In this document: positions 22,401 to 33,660 of the stretch, piece after piece
Position numbering within the stretch: the stretch's first letter is position 1
Layout: the number at the start of each line of letters is the position of its first letter
Assembly: GCF_047675955.1 (NCBI RefSeq)
Contig: NC_132914.1
Location: 39,395,521-39,459,520 of the forward strand
DNA: 64,000 nt
Direction: 5' to 3'
Source: Chlorocebus sabaeus
Taxonomy: Eukaryota > Chordata > Mammalia > Primates > Cercopithecidae
The notes under the pieces: generated by a model
The model's database searches: none
What the model saw: only the letters and a program-made list of their open reading frames with translations
What the model was told of the DNA's origin: nothing
Position numbers and translations under genes: made by a program

Positions 22401-22475
22401 TCTCTCCTCTCTCCTCTCCTTTCTCCTCTTCTCCCCTCTCCTCCCCTCTCCTGCCTTCCACCTCCTCTCTCTCAT

Positions 22476-22518
<43 letters not shown>

Positions 22519-22526
22519 TTCTCCTC
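22401..22526 (+). repeat. CT-rich microsatellite
   Basis: Imperfect TCTCC/CCTCT units passing into a nearly pure CT run at about 22476-22522. It grew from the CT stretch native to the MLT1 LTR. Open frames over it (poly Leu-Ser or Arg-Glu) are artefacts. Confidence 0.95.
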
Positions 22527-22632
22527 GAGTATAGAAAAAAGGCCACATGAAGACAAAATGAGAAGGGGTTGTCTACAAGCCAGGAAGAGAGACCTAAATT
22601 GAATTTCCCAACACTTTGAGTAGTGACATGGC

Positions 22633-23039
22633 AAATGGCTGAAAGTTTCAGCTGGTTAGGCAGGACTATTCAAAGAAGTATGTGTCTCAGCACCAGCTGG
22701 AACTATCCCAAGCTTCTATACAGGGAAACTTCTAATAGATTGATGTTTTGAAAGGGCATGTACCAAAGATAGAATGAAGGGCAAGTGAGTAGCATCGGTA
22801 AGATTAGGACAGGAAAGTTAAATAGCACCGTGAGCTAAAGCTTAGGAGAAAATGCTAAGACAACACGAAGGTTAACCATGCTCAATAAATCAATGAAAAT
22901 GGAATAAATGAGCCCACTTCTTGAGAAAAGCTGTGTAATAGTAATATATGAATAAAAAAGAAGAGTCCTTAACAGCCCCTGTCTTCACCAAAAAGAAAGA
23001 CACTCAGATTAGGAAAAGAACAAATATGGTTAAGAGGAA
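22633..23039. other. Unique non-coding sequence
   Basis: No repeat or exon recognised. Confidence 0.5.
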
Positions 23040-23345
23040 ATTGAACAGCTAAGTAAATTACAATACTTCCATCTTTAACATATGAGGCAGCCACTAAAAA
23101 TTATGTTTCTAAAGACTCTTTAATAACATGGAAAAAGACATGGCATAAAATTAAGTGGGAGGGAAGCAGGATACAAAATTGAATCACAAATAATCCTGAT
23201 TTATGAAAAAATGAAATCAGAGAGAAAGTACCAGATGGCTATCTACCAACACTGCTGTCTCTCACTAGTAAGATTATGGGTATTTTTTGCCTTGATGTTA
23301 CATTTGTATGAACTTTCAGACACGGAACATTTGTTACTTTTATAG
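23040..23345 (+). mobile_element. Old L1M 3' end
   Basis: CAGCCACTAAAAATTATGTTTCTAAAGA..., ATTAAGTGGGAGGGAAGCAG, GATACAAAATTGAATCACAA and AGATTATGGGTATTTTTTGC follow the order of an L1ME/L1MC-like 3' region. Confidence 0.6.
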
Positions 23346-24719
23346 TCAGAAAATAGAAGTAGAAAACTAAAATCAAAAATAGCAGGCCAAGGTACTTGAA
23401 GCTATCATAAGGCAGCTTTACACCAGTATTAAATGAGGCCAAGAGTCCAGACCCAGGAGCTGGTGATGAGGAAATCAGTATCAGTAACACCTAAGGACTC
23501 GTAAACATTAAGTCAGAGGCCAGAACACTTTCACTTTCAAAATAATAGGAATCTTAAACCCTTGGGCACTATGTCTCAGGAAAACTCTTGATTTGATAAA
23601 TTTGAGAACCTGGAACACATGATAGAAAGGAGGAGGCTTAACTTTATTCTGCCCATCATTCCCCAAAATGTGAGCTCTGTGTTGCTTGTGATGATGACCA
23701 AAACCTAGTAGATATAAGATGCAGAGGCCCCCATAGCCTCTAGCACTGTGTTCCCTGGGGCCCAACACAGTCTACTTGTAATTGATGGCATCTGGGAGTC
23801 AGGGCATAAGTTCTCTGTTTTTCCTGGAGCCCACTATTCCTCCCAGCTGTCGCCCCTCCCTGTCCTCACTGCACTCTGCATCCGCCCTCTCCTGGTCATT
23901 TCCAGTCTTAACAATGGTCTAGTCGGTCCCTGCTCCTTCTGGCAGGTCCTTCCGGGCTCTGCCTGCTATAGCCTTCTTTGTCCATGGGCCACTGACAGCC
24001 AACGTTGACAACATCTGAGGATATTTTCCAGCGTGTGCTTCTCATAACTAGCCCTGCAAAACACTCTGTGATAGCCCATGACCAAGGGGACTGATGGTTT
24101 AAGCCATGAGAAACTCCCTTTGGGAGATTCCTAATGCCCATTAGCATAGTAAAGGTTTTTGAAATGCCTACAACAAAGACACTGGCTTAAATTTGGCCAA
24201 ATTTAATAAACTTCTAAGACTTTTTTTTGAAAATATCCTGTTAAATACAATAAATTTGTAATGTGAAAGCACACTTCATTACCCTTGGAGGACACTGCTT
24301 ATGTAGCTTCCTCCCCAATAACACATTTGGCCTAGAAATAATCTGTAGTTCCTGTGCCTTTGTCTAATATCCTGATGTTGGAATTGGGACACCAAGGCCC
24401 CTTAAGAGCAACAAGCTGCAGCTTCTGCATCAAATCACATGAGAAGTGTCTGACCTGCCCAAATGGAAGTGGACTCCACCTCACCGCAACCAACAGACTG
24501 GAGTCCTGATCCTCTCACTTTATTCCCTCTGACCCTTTCTTCTGAGCTACATTCTGCTTCTTATATCTCTCATGCTATCCACCAAAGACTACTCTGCATA
24601 AAAGCTCAGACAACCAGCAGATATTACCAAAGAGGCAATCAATCAAACAATCCATTATCCAGCCTTGCTCACAACCTATCTTTTCCAGGGTTTTTCTAGA
24701 AAGGATAGTTACATCTTGA
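23346..24719. other. Unique non-coding sequence
   Basis: About 1.4 kb with no recognised repeat. Short frames at 23748-24008 and 24463-24699 lack splice or domain support. Confidence 0.5.
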
Positions 24720-24945
24720 TTGGTTTTTGTGATAAGTAACTCATAGCTCACTCACCACTTCTTTAGGAACACCTCCCTGACCAGATTGGAATCCCAGCTG
24801 TAGTCTCTTGCCCCATCTTTGGCACCATAAACCACTCCATGAAGTACCTGTCACAGTTAGTGCTTTACATGTTTTTGTATGAACATGTAATTAATGTCTG
24901 TCTCCCTCACTAATACTCATGCCCAATAAAAACTGTATTCCACAT
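24720..24945 (+). mobile_element. L2 fragment
   Basis: AGGAACACCTCCCTGACCAG, TTGTATGAACATGTAATTAA and TGTCTGTCTCCCTCACTAAT keep L2 3' order. It abuts a MIR. Confidence 0.6.
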
Positions 24946-25150
24946 ACTACCACATCAAATGTTTTACAAATCTTTCCACTTAATCCTCATAACAAACCAG
25001 TTAAGCAAGGAGGTGAGGAGTTGCAGTTATTATCCCCATTTTATAAATGAAGAAACTGGGGAATAGTAGTTAAGGAACCTGACAAAGATTAATAGCTAAT
25101 GAACGGCAGACTGGAATTTGAATCCACGCATTCTGATTCCAGAACACTTA
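24946..25150 (-). mobile_element. MIR
   Basis: TCCTCATAACAAACCAG, TTATCCCCATTTTATAAATG, AAGAAACTGGGGAA and GGAATTTGAATCCACGCATT match the MIR core in reverse orientation. Confidence 0.8.
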
Positions 25151-25166
25151 TGAGCCTCTAGGCCCT

Positions 25167-25275
25167 ATCATCTGGCCACTAGACACTAAATTCCATGGGG
25201 GAATGGACCATATCTGATTCTGCCCACCACTGTATCTCAAGTGCCTAGCACATATAATCTTTCATTATATTTTGG
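25167..25275 (+). mobile_element. L2 3' end
   Basis: CACTAGACACTAAATTCCAT, GGGGAATGGACCATATCTGA and CACTGTATCTCAAGTGCCTA fit the L2 terminus. Confidence 0.65.
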
Positions 25276-25289
25276 GGAGTTCTGTGTTT

Positions 25290-25452
25290 CTTTTTTTTTT
25301 TAAGAGATGGGGTCTCACTCTATCACTCAGGCTGGAGTGCAATGGCATGATCATAGCTCACTGCAACCTCAAACTCCTGGGCTCAAGTAATCCTCCCACT
25401 CAGCCTCCTAGGTAGCTGGGACTATAGGCACAAGTCATTACACCTGTCTATT
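25290..25452 (-). mobile_element. Alu right-monomer fragment (FRAM/AluJ)
   Basis: T-run 25291-25301, then reverse-complement Alu monomer sequence ending near GTCATTACACCTGTC. Only one monomer is present; high divergence suggests FRAM or truncated AluJ. Confidence 0.75.
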
Positions 25453-27294
25453 TTTAAATGAATAAATGAACGAATAGATAAATATAATTTCAAGTATAAA
25501 ATTCAAACATTTCAGAAATATACAATATAAAAAATAAAAATAATCCATAATCCTACCATCACCTGACCCAGGGAAAACAATTTTCAGCAGTTTTCTAACT
25601 GTTCCTTACAAAGCAAAGCTTCACCAGGCAGTGTCATGAAGTACGTTCGGTATGTGACTGAGTCCATGAACGCTGGGGACCTCATGAGGATAAGCACCTT
25701 ACCTCCACTGCCACCACACAAATGCTCATGTGTGGCTTAACGTGAACAGATGATAACATCATATACAATATCTGTGATGAAAAAAGGAACTATGGGCTCA
25801 GTAACAGTACAGTTATGTAGACTCAAATGGAATGAGTAACAAAAGTCAGAAAGGAATGCAGCAAATATGAAAACTGAAAAGGGATTCACAGCAGCAGCCA
25901 CATGCTCTCTCTGTTTCTGGCCTCTCCTGCATTTCTAGTTACCATTTCAATGAAAACAGAATGCACTGTCATTTGGTCATTTCTGCAGATAACACAAAAC
26001 AGAAATAGATATTCCAGATGACAAAATCAGTTTTTAAAATTATTCCCACAGATGGAAATAATGAGTCAAAACCAACAAGATTAAATTTAGCAGCATATAA
26101 TATAAAGTCTGCATGTGTTCTAAAACTCAATCATACAAATTTAGAACGGGGGCCCCATTTCCTTGTTAGCTTATAAGAAAAGCCTGGACACAGCCAAAGG
26201 ATGATTAAGCAATTCACACTTCAGCAGCAGATATAAAAATCAGTTTCCAAACTTAGATGTGCAGGAAATGTCTATTTATTTTCTGTAACTCAGTTCAACT
26301 TCTGACTTTGAGATCTAAATCTGCCAAGTAAGCAAAAAATATAATCTCAGTCATTCTCGAAAATTTTTCACATCCCTGGAAAATTTCAGGAGTCTTATAC
26401 GGTGGCAAGACCCGGGGGATAGGGTGGACCCTTCTGTCCCAGGATGTTTGTCTGCACAGCCTGTAAGGACCGAGGGCCCTGCTGCTCCATGGCACTCTTG
26501 GGCCATCCAGATCCCTGCCAAGGCCTGAGCTGTCTCTGCTTTCCACCTCCCCACCTCTGTTGCCAGCAAGTAAGACTGGATCCCCCTTACTCAGGAACCC
26601 ACAGGCCTCTTTCTCCACCTCTCTCCCATCCTCTGGCCTCCTTTTTGGCCTTGGGAAATTCTACTCGCAGAAATACTTTCTTTTTCTCTTTGACAAATCC
26701 CCTGGACCCTTATACAACTTCAGTAAACATTCCAAGTTCCACTATGGGCTTAGGCTTTTGGAAACAAAGTCCAGAAGACTACACATTGCTTCTGCTCTCC
26801 ACCTGACATACATCTCTCCGGGGCAGCAAGGGAGTGCAGGCTACCTGCTTGAATTGGAGGAATGAAAAGGGAAGATACAAAAAGAAACAAAACAATATCT
26901 GAAAATATGCAGCCGTAAAGGTAATGGAACACTATTTTATGATATTCAAAGCAATTCCATGGAATGGCAAAATTAAAAGAAAATGTGTACATGAAATAAC
27001 GTGAAGTGAGAAAGAAGAATACATACATAAGAATGACTCCAATGTAGAAATACAGATTTTATAAGTATTGAAAGCTAATTTGAAATGACATAAATTGATT
27101 TTATGTCCATTGTAATATTTTGATGTAAAACTAAGTGCATAATGACTTTGAGAGAATACATCATACTAAAGAAATGTAAGACCAATTAAAATCTTTTTAG
27201 CAATATTTAATTTTTATAAACTCAATGTGAGCTAATAAAATGTTTGTTTAAGGAAAGTTAATGCAACTTAGAGGTGTGTGGCAGAAACTGCTAG
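25453..27294. other. Mostly unique non-coding sequence
   Basis: About 1.8 kb without a confident repeat. 26380-26870 is relatively GC-rich and has overlapping short frames on both strands, none with recognisable domains. 26870-27060 is weakly L1M-like. No gene is called. Confidence 0.45.
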
Positions 27295-27745
27295 CCATTT
27301 AATAAAATATATTCTTTCCTTCCTCCATTGTAATTGAATTGTAGCAAGTCACATGGCTGCCTAAGTAGACCACATTCCCCAGTCTCCCCTGTAGCAGGTG
27401 TAATCATATGACTAAGTTATTGCCAATGGAACCAAACTGGAAGTGATATTTGCCACTTCTGAGCCCACGGTAGGTCTGCCTTCTCCTTGCTGTCTTTTCC
27501 TACCTTTCTAGCTAGAACCCATCCATGGCTGCTACCAGCTTCGACTAAGATGATTCCAAGGCCCTAGGGGATGGCAGAACAGCACACCAGAAGGCACCTG
27601 AATCCCTAAATGACCAAGTGGAGCAGCACTCCCCACCAGCTTAGAATGTTCACCTCTGACTACCACAGGAAAGAGAAATAAGCTCCTATGTTCTTTAACT
27701 CAGTTTCTCTCTTGTTTCTACAACTTTAGCTTACTCAGATAAATA
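27295..27745 (+). mobile_element. Possible ancient LTR-like repeat
   Basis: TAATCATATGACTAAGTTATTGCCAATGG-type sequence, AAGTGATATTTGCCACTTCT, a central GGCACCTGAATCCCTAAATGACC block and a late AGAGAAATAAGCTCC resemble the family at 15080-15370. Subfamily not identified. Confidence 0.4.
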
Positions 27746-27824
27746 CAGTGTGCATCACCAGAAGCCTCACATTCGGCTCTATTTAGTTGATTATATAACT
27801 GGACTTTTTCAGTGATTAAATCTG

Positions 27825-27884
27825 TTCCATTGATACCCTAAAGAAATAGGTTCCATTGATACCCTAAAGAAATAGGTTCCATTT
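27825..27884 (+). repeat. Perfect 26-bp tandem duplication
   Basis: The unit beginning TTCCATTGATACCC at 27825-27850 is repeated without change at 27851-27876, followed by a partial third copy (TTCCATTT). A recent replication-slippage or repair event. Confidence 0.97.
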
Positions 27885-28329
27885 TTAAAACAAAAGCACA
27901 ACCCAAAGGCAAAAACTAAGATGGACCTCTTCTTCTGGTGACAGAGGGAGAGAGCAAGAAGAGGGTTGAAGCAAACATCTATTTAAGTCCTATGGCAAGC
28001 ACTTCACAGGGAATCTCACACATATTATGCCATTCCACTCTGAGAGCTGGGGTTTAGCCTGGAGCAAGAGATCCATCTTCAGATATTTGAAAGGCCATTC
28101 TAAGGGAAAAGACATCCTCTTTCTTTTTTAAATTATTGTATACTTTTTATCACGTGTAAATATAATCTCATTCTAACACACTCTCGAAGTATAGGAAGAC
28201 ATGGAATAAACCATGGTAGTTTGTTGTCAAGCCTCTTTCCTCTCTCCAACTCCCCTCCAGAGTTATCTGTGTTATCATTTCCAAGTGTATTCATCTGTAG
28301 ATTTATTACTTGCAGTTTCATAAAAAAGC
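27885..28329. other. Unique non-coding sequence
   Basis: Nothing recognised. Confidence 0.5.
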
Positions 28330-28590
28330 CAAGCAGTTCACACACCATGACCTGCAAGAATCCTTCCTTGAACTTCTGCCCTCAAAATTAGCTAAGGTAA
28401 CTTCTCTTGTACCATCATAGCACTAGTACCATTCCCTAGCCTTGTACTTAAACATGATATGCTATTTATTTAACTGTCTTGCCCATTCGACTGTATGTTC
28501 TTTGAGGACAAGAAGCCTTTTATTTATTCAAATAACTGCACAGAGACTTCATAGTAAATTCAACAAATGTCAAACCGAATGAAGTGAAGT
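28330..28590 (+). mobile_element. L2 3' end
   Basis: CTGTCTTGCCCATTCGACTG, TATGTTCTTTGAGGACAAGA and a terminal AGTAAATTCAACAAATG...GAATGAA fit the L2 terminus in sense. Confidence 0.65.
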
Positions 28591-28888
28591 TAAAGGGAGG
28601 CGGATCTTGTTCGATGAACCCCAAGTCAAAGATTTAAGAAATCACTGTTCAAAGTAGAACCAAATGCTTTGAATTAACTATTTTTTAAGTCAGAGAGTTT
28701 TAAAGAAAAGGTTTTCAGTCAAAGAGTTTCTTACATTCTAAGAGAATTTGACTCATCCATGACCAATACCTCTTAACTCCAAAATTTAATCCCCTGTAAA
28801 TCCTTGTTCCACTTAAAACACTCACTGTGTATTTCCGAGAGCTACAAGAGAGGATCCAACATCTGATATTTTCTCCTTCTTCATTTAG

Positions 28889-29042
28889 GACTCTTCTCTA
28901 CTATGATCCTCCCTCGATCTTTCTTCGAGACTCTAAGAAGAGACTGGGAAACAAACCTCTCGTTAAGAAAAGAATAAAATATCCAGACCTTATTTCTGTA
29001 AATGGTTTAACCAGAGTTCCCTTTCTTCTTCAACGCAAGAGG
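28889..29042 (+). CDS. Candidate internal coding exon (gene not recognised)
   Basis: A 154-base interval preceded by a strong acceptor (TTTTCTCCTTCTTCATTTAG, ending 28888) and followed by a consensus-like donor (AGAGG|GTGAGT, intron from 29043). One frame is open across it, taking one base of a split codon, then 51 codons ending exactly at the donor. The peptide starts TLLYYDPPSIFL and ends RVPFLLQRKR; it is rich in Lys/Arg, without a membrane segment or domain I can name. It lies in a stretch of about 2.3 kb free of recognised repeats. I do not recognise the parent gene. No second exon was found in the window, so the rest would lie in flanking DNA. A chance splice-like ORF remains possible. 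Confidence 0.45.
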
Positions 29043-30864
29043 GTGAGTATGGTTACCTAATAGAATTTTTTTAAACAATATTCTTTTATATGTTAAAAAA
29101 GCATGCTTTTATGTTTGCTGAATTCTTAAATGTTAATAATTTTATTTATCTAACAAGAAGTTTTCACAATAAGCTGCACTTCCATAAAAACAATATTTAA
29201 ACTGAAGCATGGTCATTTTTCTTCCCTTATGGGTAAAGAACTAGGTTACATTTAACTTAATGGAGTTTTTTTCCTGTTTCCTCTACTCTTTTACTTACTT
29301 CTTCTTCTAGATCTATTCCTATTAAATTTTCATAATATCCCATTAACTCAATGAAAAGAATTTTGCATGCTATGAGGTTGGAAAGAAAGCATTTCCTTTC
29401 ATTATTGTCATGAAACATTTTTTTTTCTGAAATATTTTTTCTTTTTCCTGTGGACCTTTAGTTTGCTCTCTTTCAGGATTTTTATAATTATTCTACTGTT
29501 ATCATTTTCCCCTTAAGGCCAAATTGAATTGCTTTGAGTTTATCTCCAACCTTTAGCATTACTTTCAAATTATTGGATATCTAATTAGAGAAGGTTTTTT
29601 CATAAATAACATTTCAAAACCATACCACTGAATGGTTGAATACCTGCTGTTACCTCCTCAATTTTTTTTCCTCAGGTTCTTCTAAAACAGCTTTCACTGA
29701 ACAGTGAACACTGTTGCTGTGTTGCAAAGATGAAAGCAAGATTCCATGTGTGAAGCCCAAATTGAAATCACAGAAGGCAGGATTCACACTGCTAATTGTT
29801 GCTTAGCAATAAAATGTGCAAAACCTGCTAATGGAACAGTGACACCAGGCACCAGAGGCATCTGTATCCACACTGGCAGTAAATTAGGGAATTAGAAACC
29901 CTACAGTAACAGCAAGAAAAGGAATGCCATCCCTTAGGAACCCAGGGAGGGTTTCTGCACTCGTTCCTGCTTGCTGCTCAGTTGAAAAGAAAGTCTCTTC
30001 ATTCACTAGATACTGCTATTGTGACACTTGAAGACTGCAAGGAAATAGATGCTTGGAGGTTCAGATTATTCTAAAAAGTGTCCCTGATGGATTTGCACGT
30101 GCCTACAAAAAAAAAGTATTTTTTTCCCCTGTTGAAAAGATTTGCAGTAAAGATAGATCTTCAAATCCCAGCCTGTACATTTGCTAATGGAGCAGAGTGG
30201 GATAGGAAGCTCTGTCACTGCCACCTCATCACAAGTTTTCTGTGGGTAGTAGTCATGCCTCCAGCATAAAGACTGTGTGTCAGAAACCAAAACAAACAAG
30301 GAGCCCACAGTGTAGGAATAAACTAACAGTGGGCCTTAACCTGAGAAATGACTCCAGCCTTTTCTGGTTGTGCTCTGCTTTGGTTTTGTTCTACCTTCAT
30401 TTGCTCCTGCGAGGGTTTCCAAGATAAAATGTTCCAAGTTGTCTGAAAAGGAATCAGTGTTTACCTGTTATCTGAAACTTCTCTGATTACATTTAAATCA
30501 AATCAACAGGATGGTGGGCAGGCAGGCGATGCTTGGGGATTAAGTAAGTAGAAACTCACTTCATATGAAATCAACTTTAAGGGAAAAAATTCTATAAAAA
30601 AGAGACAACAAATGCTTTCAGAGAGAGATAAGACTCCTATATACCATGAGGTGACTGCTGAGCAACAGATGCTGAGAAGTCAAGTCACAGTCTCCCTTTC
30701 CTTAGAATCTCTCTCAAGAAATCCTTGTTGATGATACATATCTGTCCCATTCTTTGCTAAGTGCATTGGGCAACACAAATATTTCGTCCATGATCCCTTA
30801 CTTGTTAATAATGTAGAAAAGATAATATGCATAAAGCCAGTTGGGGACTTACAAGACATGATAT
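29043..30864. other. Unique non-coding sequence, repeat-poor
   Basis: About 1.8 kb downstream of the candidate exon with no recognised repeat; probably intron if that exon is real. AT-rich in 29050-29660, more balanced in 29690-30450. Confidence 0.55.
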
Positions 30865-31157
30865 AAAAGCTATAAAGCACTTTGGGAGGCCAAAGCAGGA
30901 GGATTGCTTGAGCTCAGGAGCTCAAGGCCAGCCTGAGCAACATAGTGAGACCTCAACTCTACCAAAAAACATAAGAAAAAGAAAATAGCCAGCATAGTGG
31001 CACATGCCTGTAGTCCAAACCACTCAGGAGAATACAGAGAGAGGATCACTTGGGCCCAGAACTTCGAGGCTGCAGTGAGCCATGATCACACCACTGCACT
31101 CCTGCCTGCAGGACAAAGCAAGACCCTGTCTCAAAAAAAAAAAAAAAAAAAAGCTAT
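30865..31157 (+). mobile_element. AluJb, 5' truncated, with TSD
   Basis: AAAAGCTAT lies at 30865-30873 and 31149-31157. The element starts inside the left arm (CACTTTGGGAGGCC), missing its first 30 or so bases, and is diverged with AluJ bases (GCCTGAGCAACATAGTGAGA). Confidence 0.88.
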
Positions 31158-31291
31158 CAAGAACTGCATACGGAAACAAATTCATTTATTTTGCAGTTAT
31201 CTAGACTGCCTTTAACGACACCCTGTTATTCCCTAAATTGGTGAATGAAAAAAATCCAGATGCTTAGCAACCCAACGGACACTTTGTAAAT

Positions 31292-32035
31292 GCTTTTTAT
31301 TGAAGTATACCCAACACACTGTAAAGTCCACACATTTTATCAGTATTTATCAGTACATTTTTTCACTTACATAGTGTATATCCATGTAACCAACCACATT
31401 GATCAAGACTTAGAAATTCCCAGCACTCTTGAATGTTCTTGCAAGCAATATTGCCCCCAAAATAACCACCATCTTGACATCTACCACAGCAGATTATTTG
31501 TGCCTATTGTTGAACTTCATATACATAAGGTCACTAAGTATTTTACTCTTTAATGTCTAGCTTCTTTCACTCAACATTATGTCTAAGAGACTCATCCATG
31601 TTGCAATTAGGATTTTTTATTGCAATGTAGTATACCATTGTGCAAATATTCACAATGGTTTATTTACCCATTCTCCTTTGATGGACATTTGGGGTTATTT
31701 TCCCATTTGAACTACTATGAATAAAGCTGCTATAAACATTCTTGTATATATCTTTTGGCAGACATGAGCACATATTTCTGTTAGGCATCCACCCAGGAGT
31801 GGAACTGCTAAATAGGTAAATGTTTAGCTTTGGCACATACTGCCAAGTTTTCCAAATAGTTGTGCCAAACTGCACACCTGCCAGAGATGGAGTTTCACAT
31901 TCCCCACACACTTGCCAAGATTTGGTATTGTTAGTCTTTTAATGTAGCTATACTGGTGAAGTATTGTGGTTTTAATTTGCATTTTTCTAATGACTAGTGA
32001 TACTGAACATCTTTTTTAATGTTTAAGATGCTTTT
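31292..32035 (-). mobile_element. L1M (L1ME-like), antisense
   Basis: In reverse orientation the order matches an old L1M 3' section: TATTGAAGTATACCCAACAC, CTAGCTTCTTTCACTCAACA, TGATGGACATTTGGGGTTAT, GAATAAAGCTGCTATAAACA, AGGAGTGGAACTGC and TTTTAATTTGCATTTTTCTA. Diverged with no intact frame. Confidence 0.82.
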
Positions 32036-32684
32036 GTTTACATTTTTTACAAGACTGAGAAAATTTTAATTATCCCTATCAAAGAGAAATATCATTTCCA
32101 TGTGGGTGGCAGGGAAGTGAAATTTCCCCTATCTAGCATGCTCTGAAAACCAGGGAGGAAACTGACACTAGATTCTGAAGAAGAGAGCAGTCTTCCTTGA
32201 GGAAAAGAGCCCTTTCCTTGGGCAAGTGGTTAATGTGGCATTGGGCCCTCAGGGTGTGGGTGGAAGTTGGTGGAACGCTTATAAACACCTTTTTATATGC
32301 TTATTGGCTATTTAAATATAGCCTGTTGTAATAATGCTCCAGCAGATATGTTTGAAAAGGGCTGCAGTTTCAAATGATCAGGATGCAAGTCTGCTGATCT
32401 TGTGGGCCTCAGAGAGTCTATGTCCTGCTTAGCAAAGGATGCCAGAGTCATGACTTTTGTGAAAAGGGAAGCCTCAAGAATGAGCTGCGTGTCACTGGAG
32501 CTATTTAAGCAAAGACTAGACAGAAAGTAAATTAGTAGAGGAGTGTAAATACCAGCTGCAAGATGAGACTAAATATACTTAAATGTCTCTTCCAACACTG
32601 GTAAGTGCTACAGGGATTCAACTATTGCTAGATCAGTGAAAACTGGAAGGCAGAGGGTGGAAGTCAGGGCATGAACCTGTTAAC
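32036..32684. other. Unique non-coding sequence
   Basis: Nothing recognised. Confidence 0.5.
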
Positions 32685-32780
32685 TGTTGAGTATCTATTG
32701 TGTGCCAAATACAGTACTAAGCCTTTACGTGCATTATTTCATTTAATTCTCAAAACAATCATATATTGTAGATAGTATCT
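32685..32780 (-). mobile_element. MIR, left piece
   Basis: TGAGTATCTATTGTGTGCCA, ACAGTACTAAGCC and TTTCATTTAATTCTCAAAAC fit the MIR core reversed. It breaks off at GTAGATAGTATC and resumes 2.8 kb further on at 35613. Confidence 0.78.
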
Positions 32781-33305
32781 ATATTAGTTATTTATTGCTC
32801 CATGACAATATTACCACAAATTTAGCAACTTAAAACAACATACTTTATTATCTCATGGTTTTCTGGGTCAGGAGTCCAGGCATGGCTGAACTAGGTCCTC
32901 TGCTAGGCTATAATCAAGGTGTGGGCCAGAACCGGGCTCTCGTCTGAGGCTCAACTGGGGGATCAGCTTCCAAGCACATGACTGTTGGCAGCATTCAGTT
33001 CCCTGCAGGCTGCCAGACTGAGGGCCTCAGTCTCTTTTTGACTGTTGGCTACTTTTAGCTCCTGCTATGTGGCCCTCTCCATGAGGCAGCTCATAATCTG
33101 GCAGCTTGCTTTTTCAAAGCATAAGGAAGAGGGTTTCCTACCAAAACTGAAGTTACAGTCATATGTAACACAATCATGTAAATTTAATCATGTATACTCT
33201 GTTATCTTTGCCATATTCTGTTGGTTAGGAGCAAGTTGCAAGTCCTGCCCGTATTCAAAAGGGGGGAAAGACACATCAGAGCAGGGATCATGGGAGTCAC
33301 CTTAA
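32780..33305 (-). mobile_element. ERVL/MaLR-type LTR, antisense
   Basis: Reverse orientation: 3' terminus TATTAGTTATTTATTGCTCC, TTACCACAAATTTAGCAACTTAAAAC-type words, ATCAAGGTGTGGGCCAGAAC, then GTGGCCCTCTCCATGAGGCA and ATTCTGTTGGTTAGGAGCAA. This is an ancient ERVL-class LTR whose subfamily I cannot fix. It may be truncated where the MST element begins. Confidence 0.65.
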
Positions 33306-33660
33306 TGTATTAGTTCATTTTTACACTATGAAGAACTCCCTGAAACTGGGTAGTTTATAAACAAAATAGGTTTAATTGACTCACAGTTCCACATGGCTTT
33401 GGAGGTCTCAGGAAACTTACAATGATGATGGAAGGTGAAGGGGAAGCAAGGCACATCTTATATGGTGGCAGGAGGGACGGCAGGGACTGCTAAACACTTT
33501 TAAAGCATCAGATCTCATGAGAACTCACTCACTATCATGAGAACAGCATGGAGAAAACTGCCCTCATGATCCAATCACCTCCCACCAGATCCCTCCTTCA
33601 ACACATGGGGATTACGACTGAGATAAGATTTGGATGGGGACACACAGTCAAGCCATATCA
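33306..33660 (-). repeat. MST element 3' LTR
   Basis: 355 bases, first LTR met on the plus strand. Ends AAGCCATATCA at the internal junction. Confidence 0.9.

Larger units (their letters stand above)
21985..22632 (+). mobile_element. MLT1 LTR, interrupted by Alu
   Basis: Left flank TAGAGTCTTTAAAGAGGT and right continuation GATAATTAACTC..., GGGGTGGGCCCTAATCC, GACTATAAGACGAAGAGACA and GTCTACAAGCCAGGAAGAGA give MLT1 order in sense, with an AluS at 22007-22318 between. The usual short CT run has expanded to over 100 bases. The left boundary is uncertain. Confidence 0.7.

Noticed and set aside
22335..22634. Arg-Glu or Ser-Leu repeat ORFs
   Set aside because: Translation of the CT microsatellite in an MLT1 LTR.
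26295..26865. Overlapping 72-120-codon frames on both strands in a GC-richer patch
   Set aside because: Frames compete on both strands, no recognisable domain, and no paired splice sites fitting one frame.
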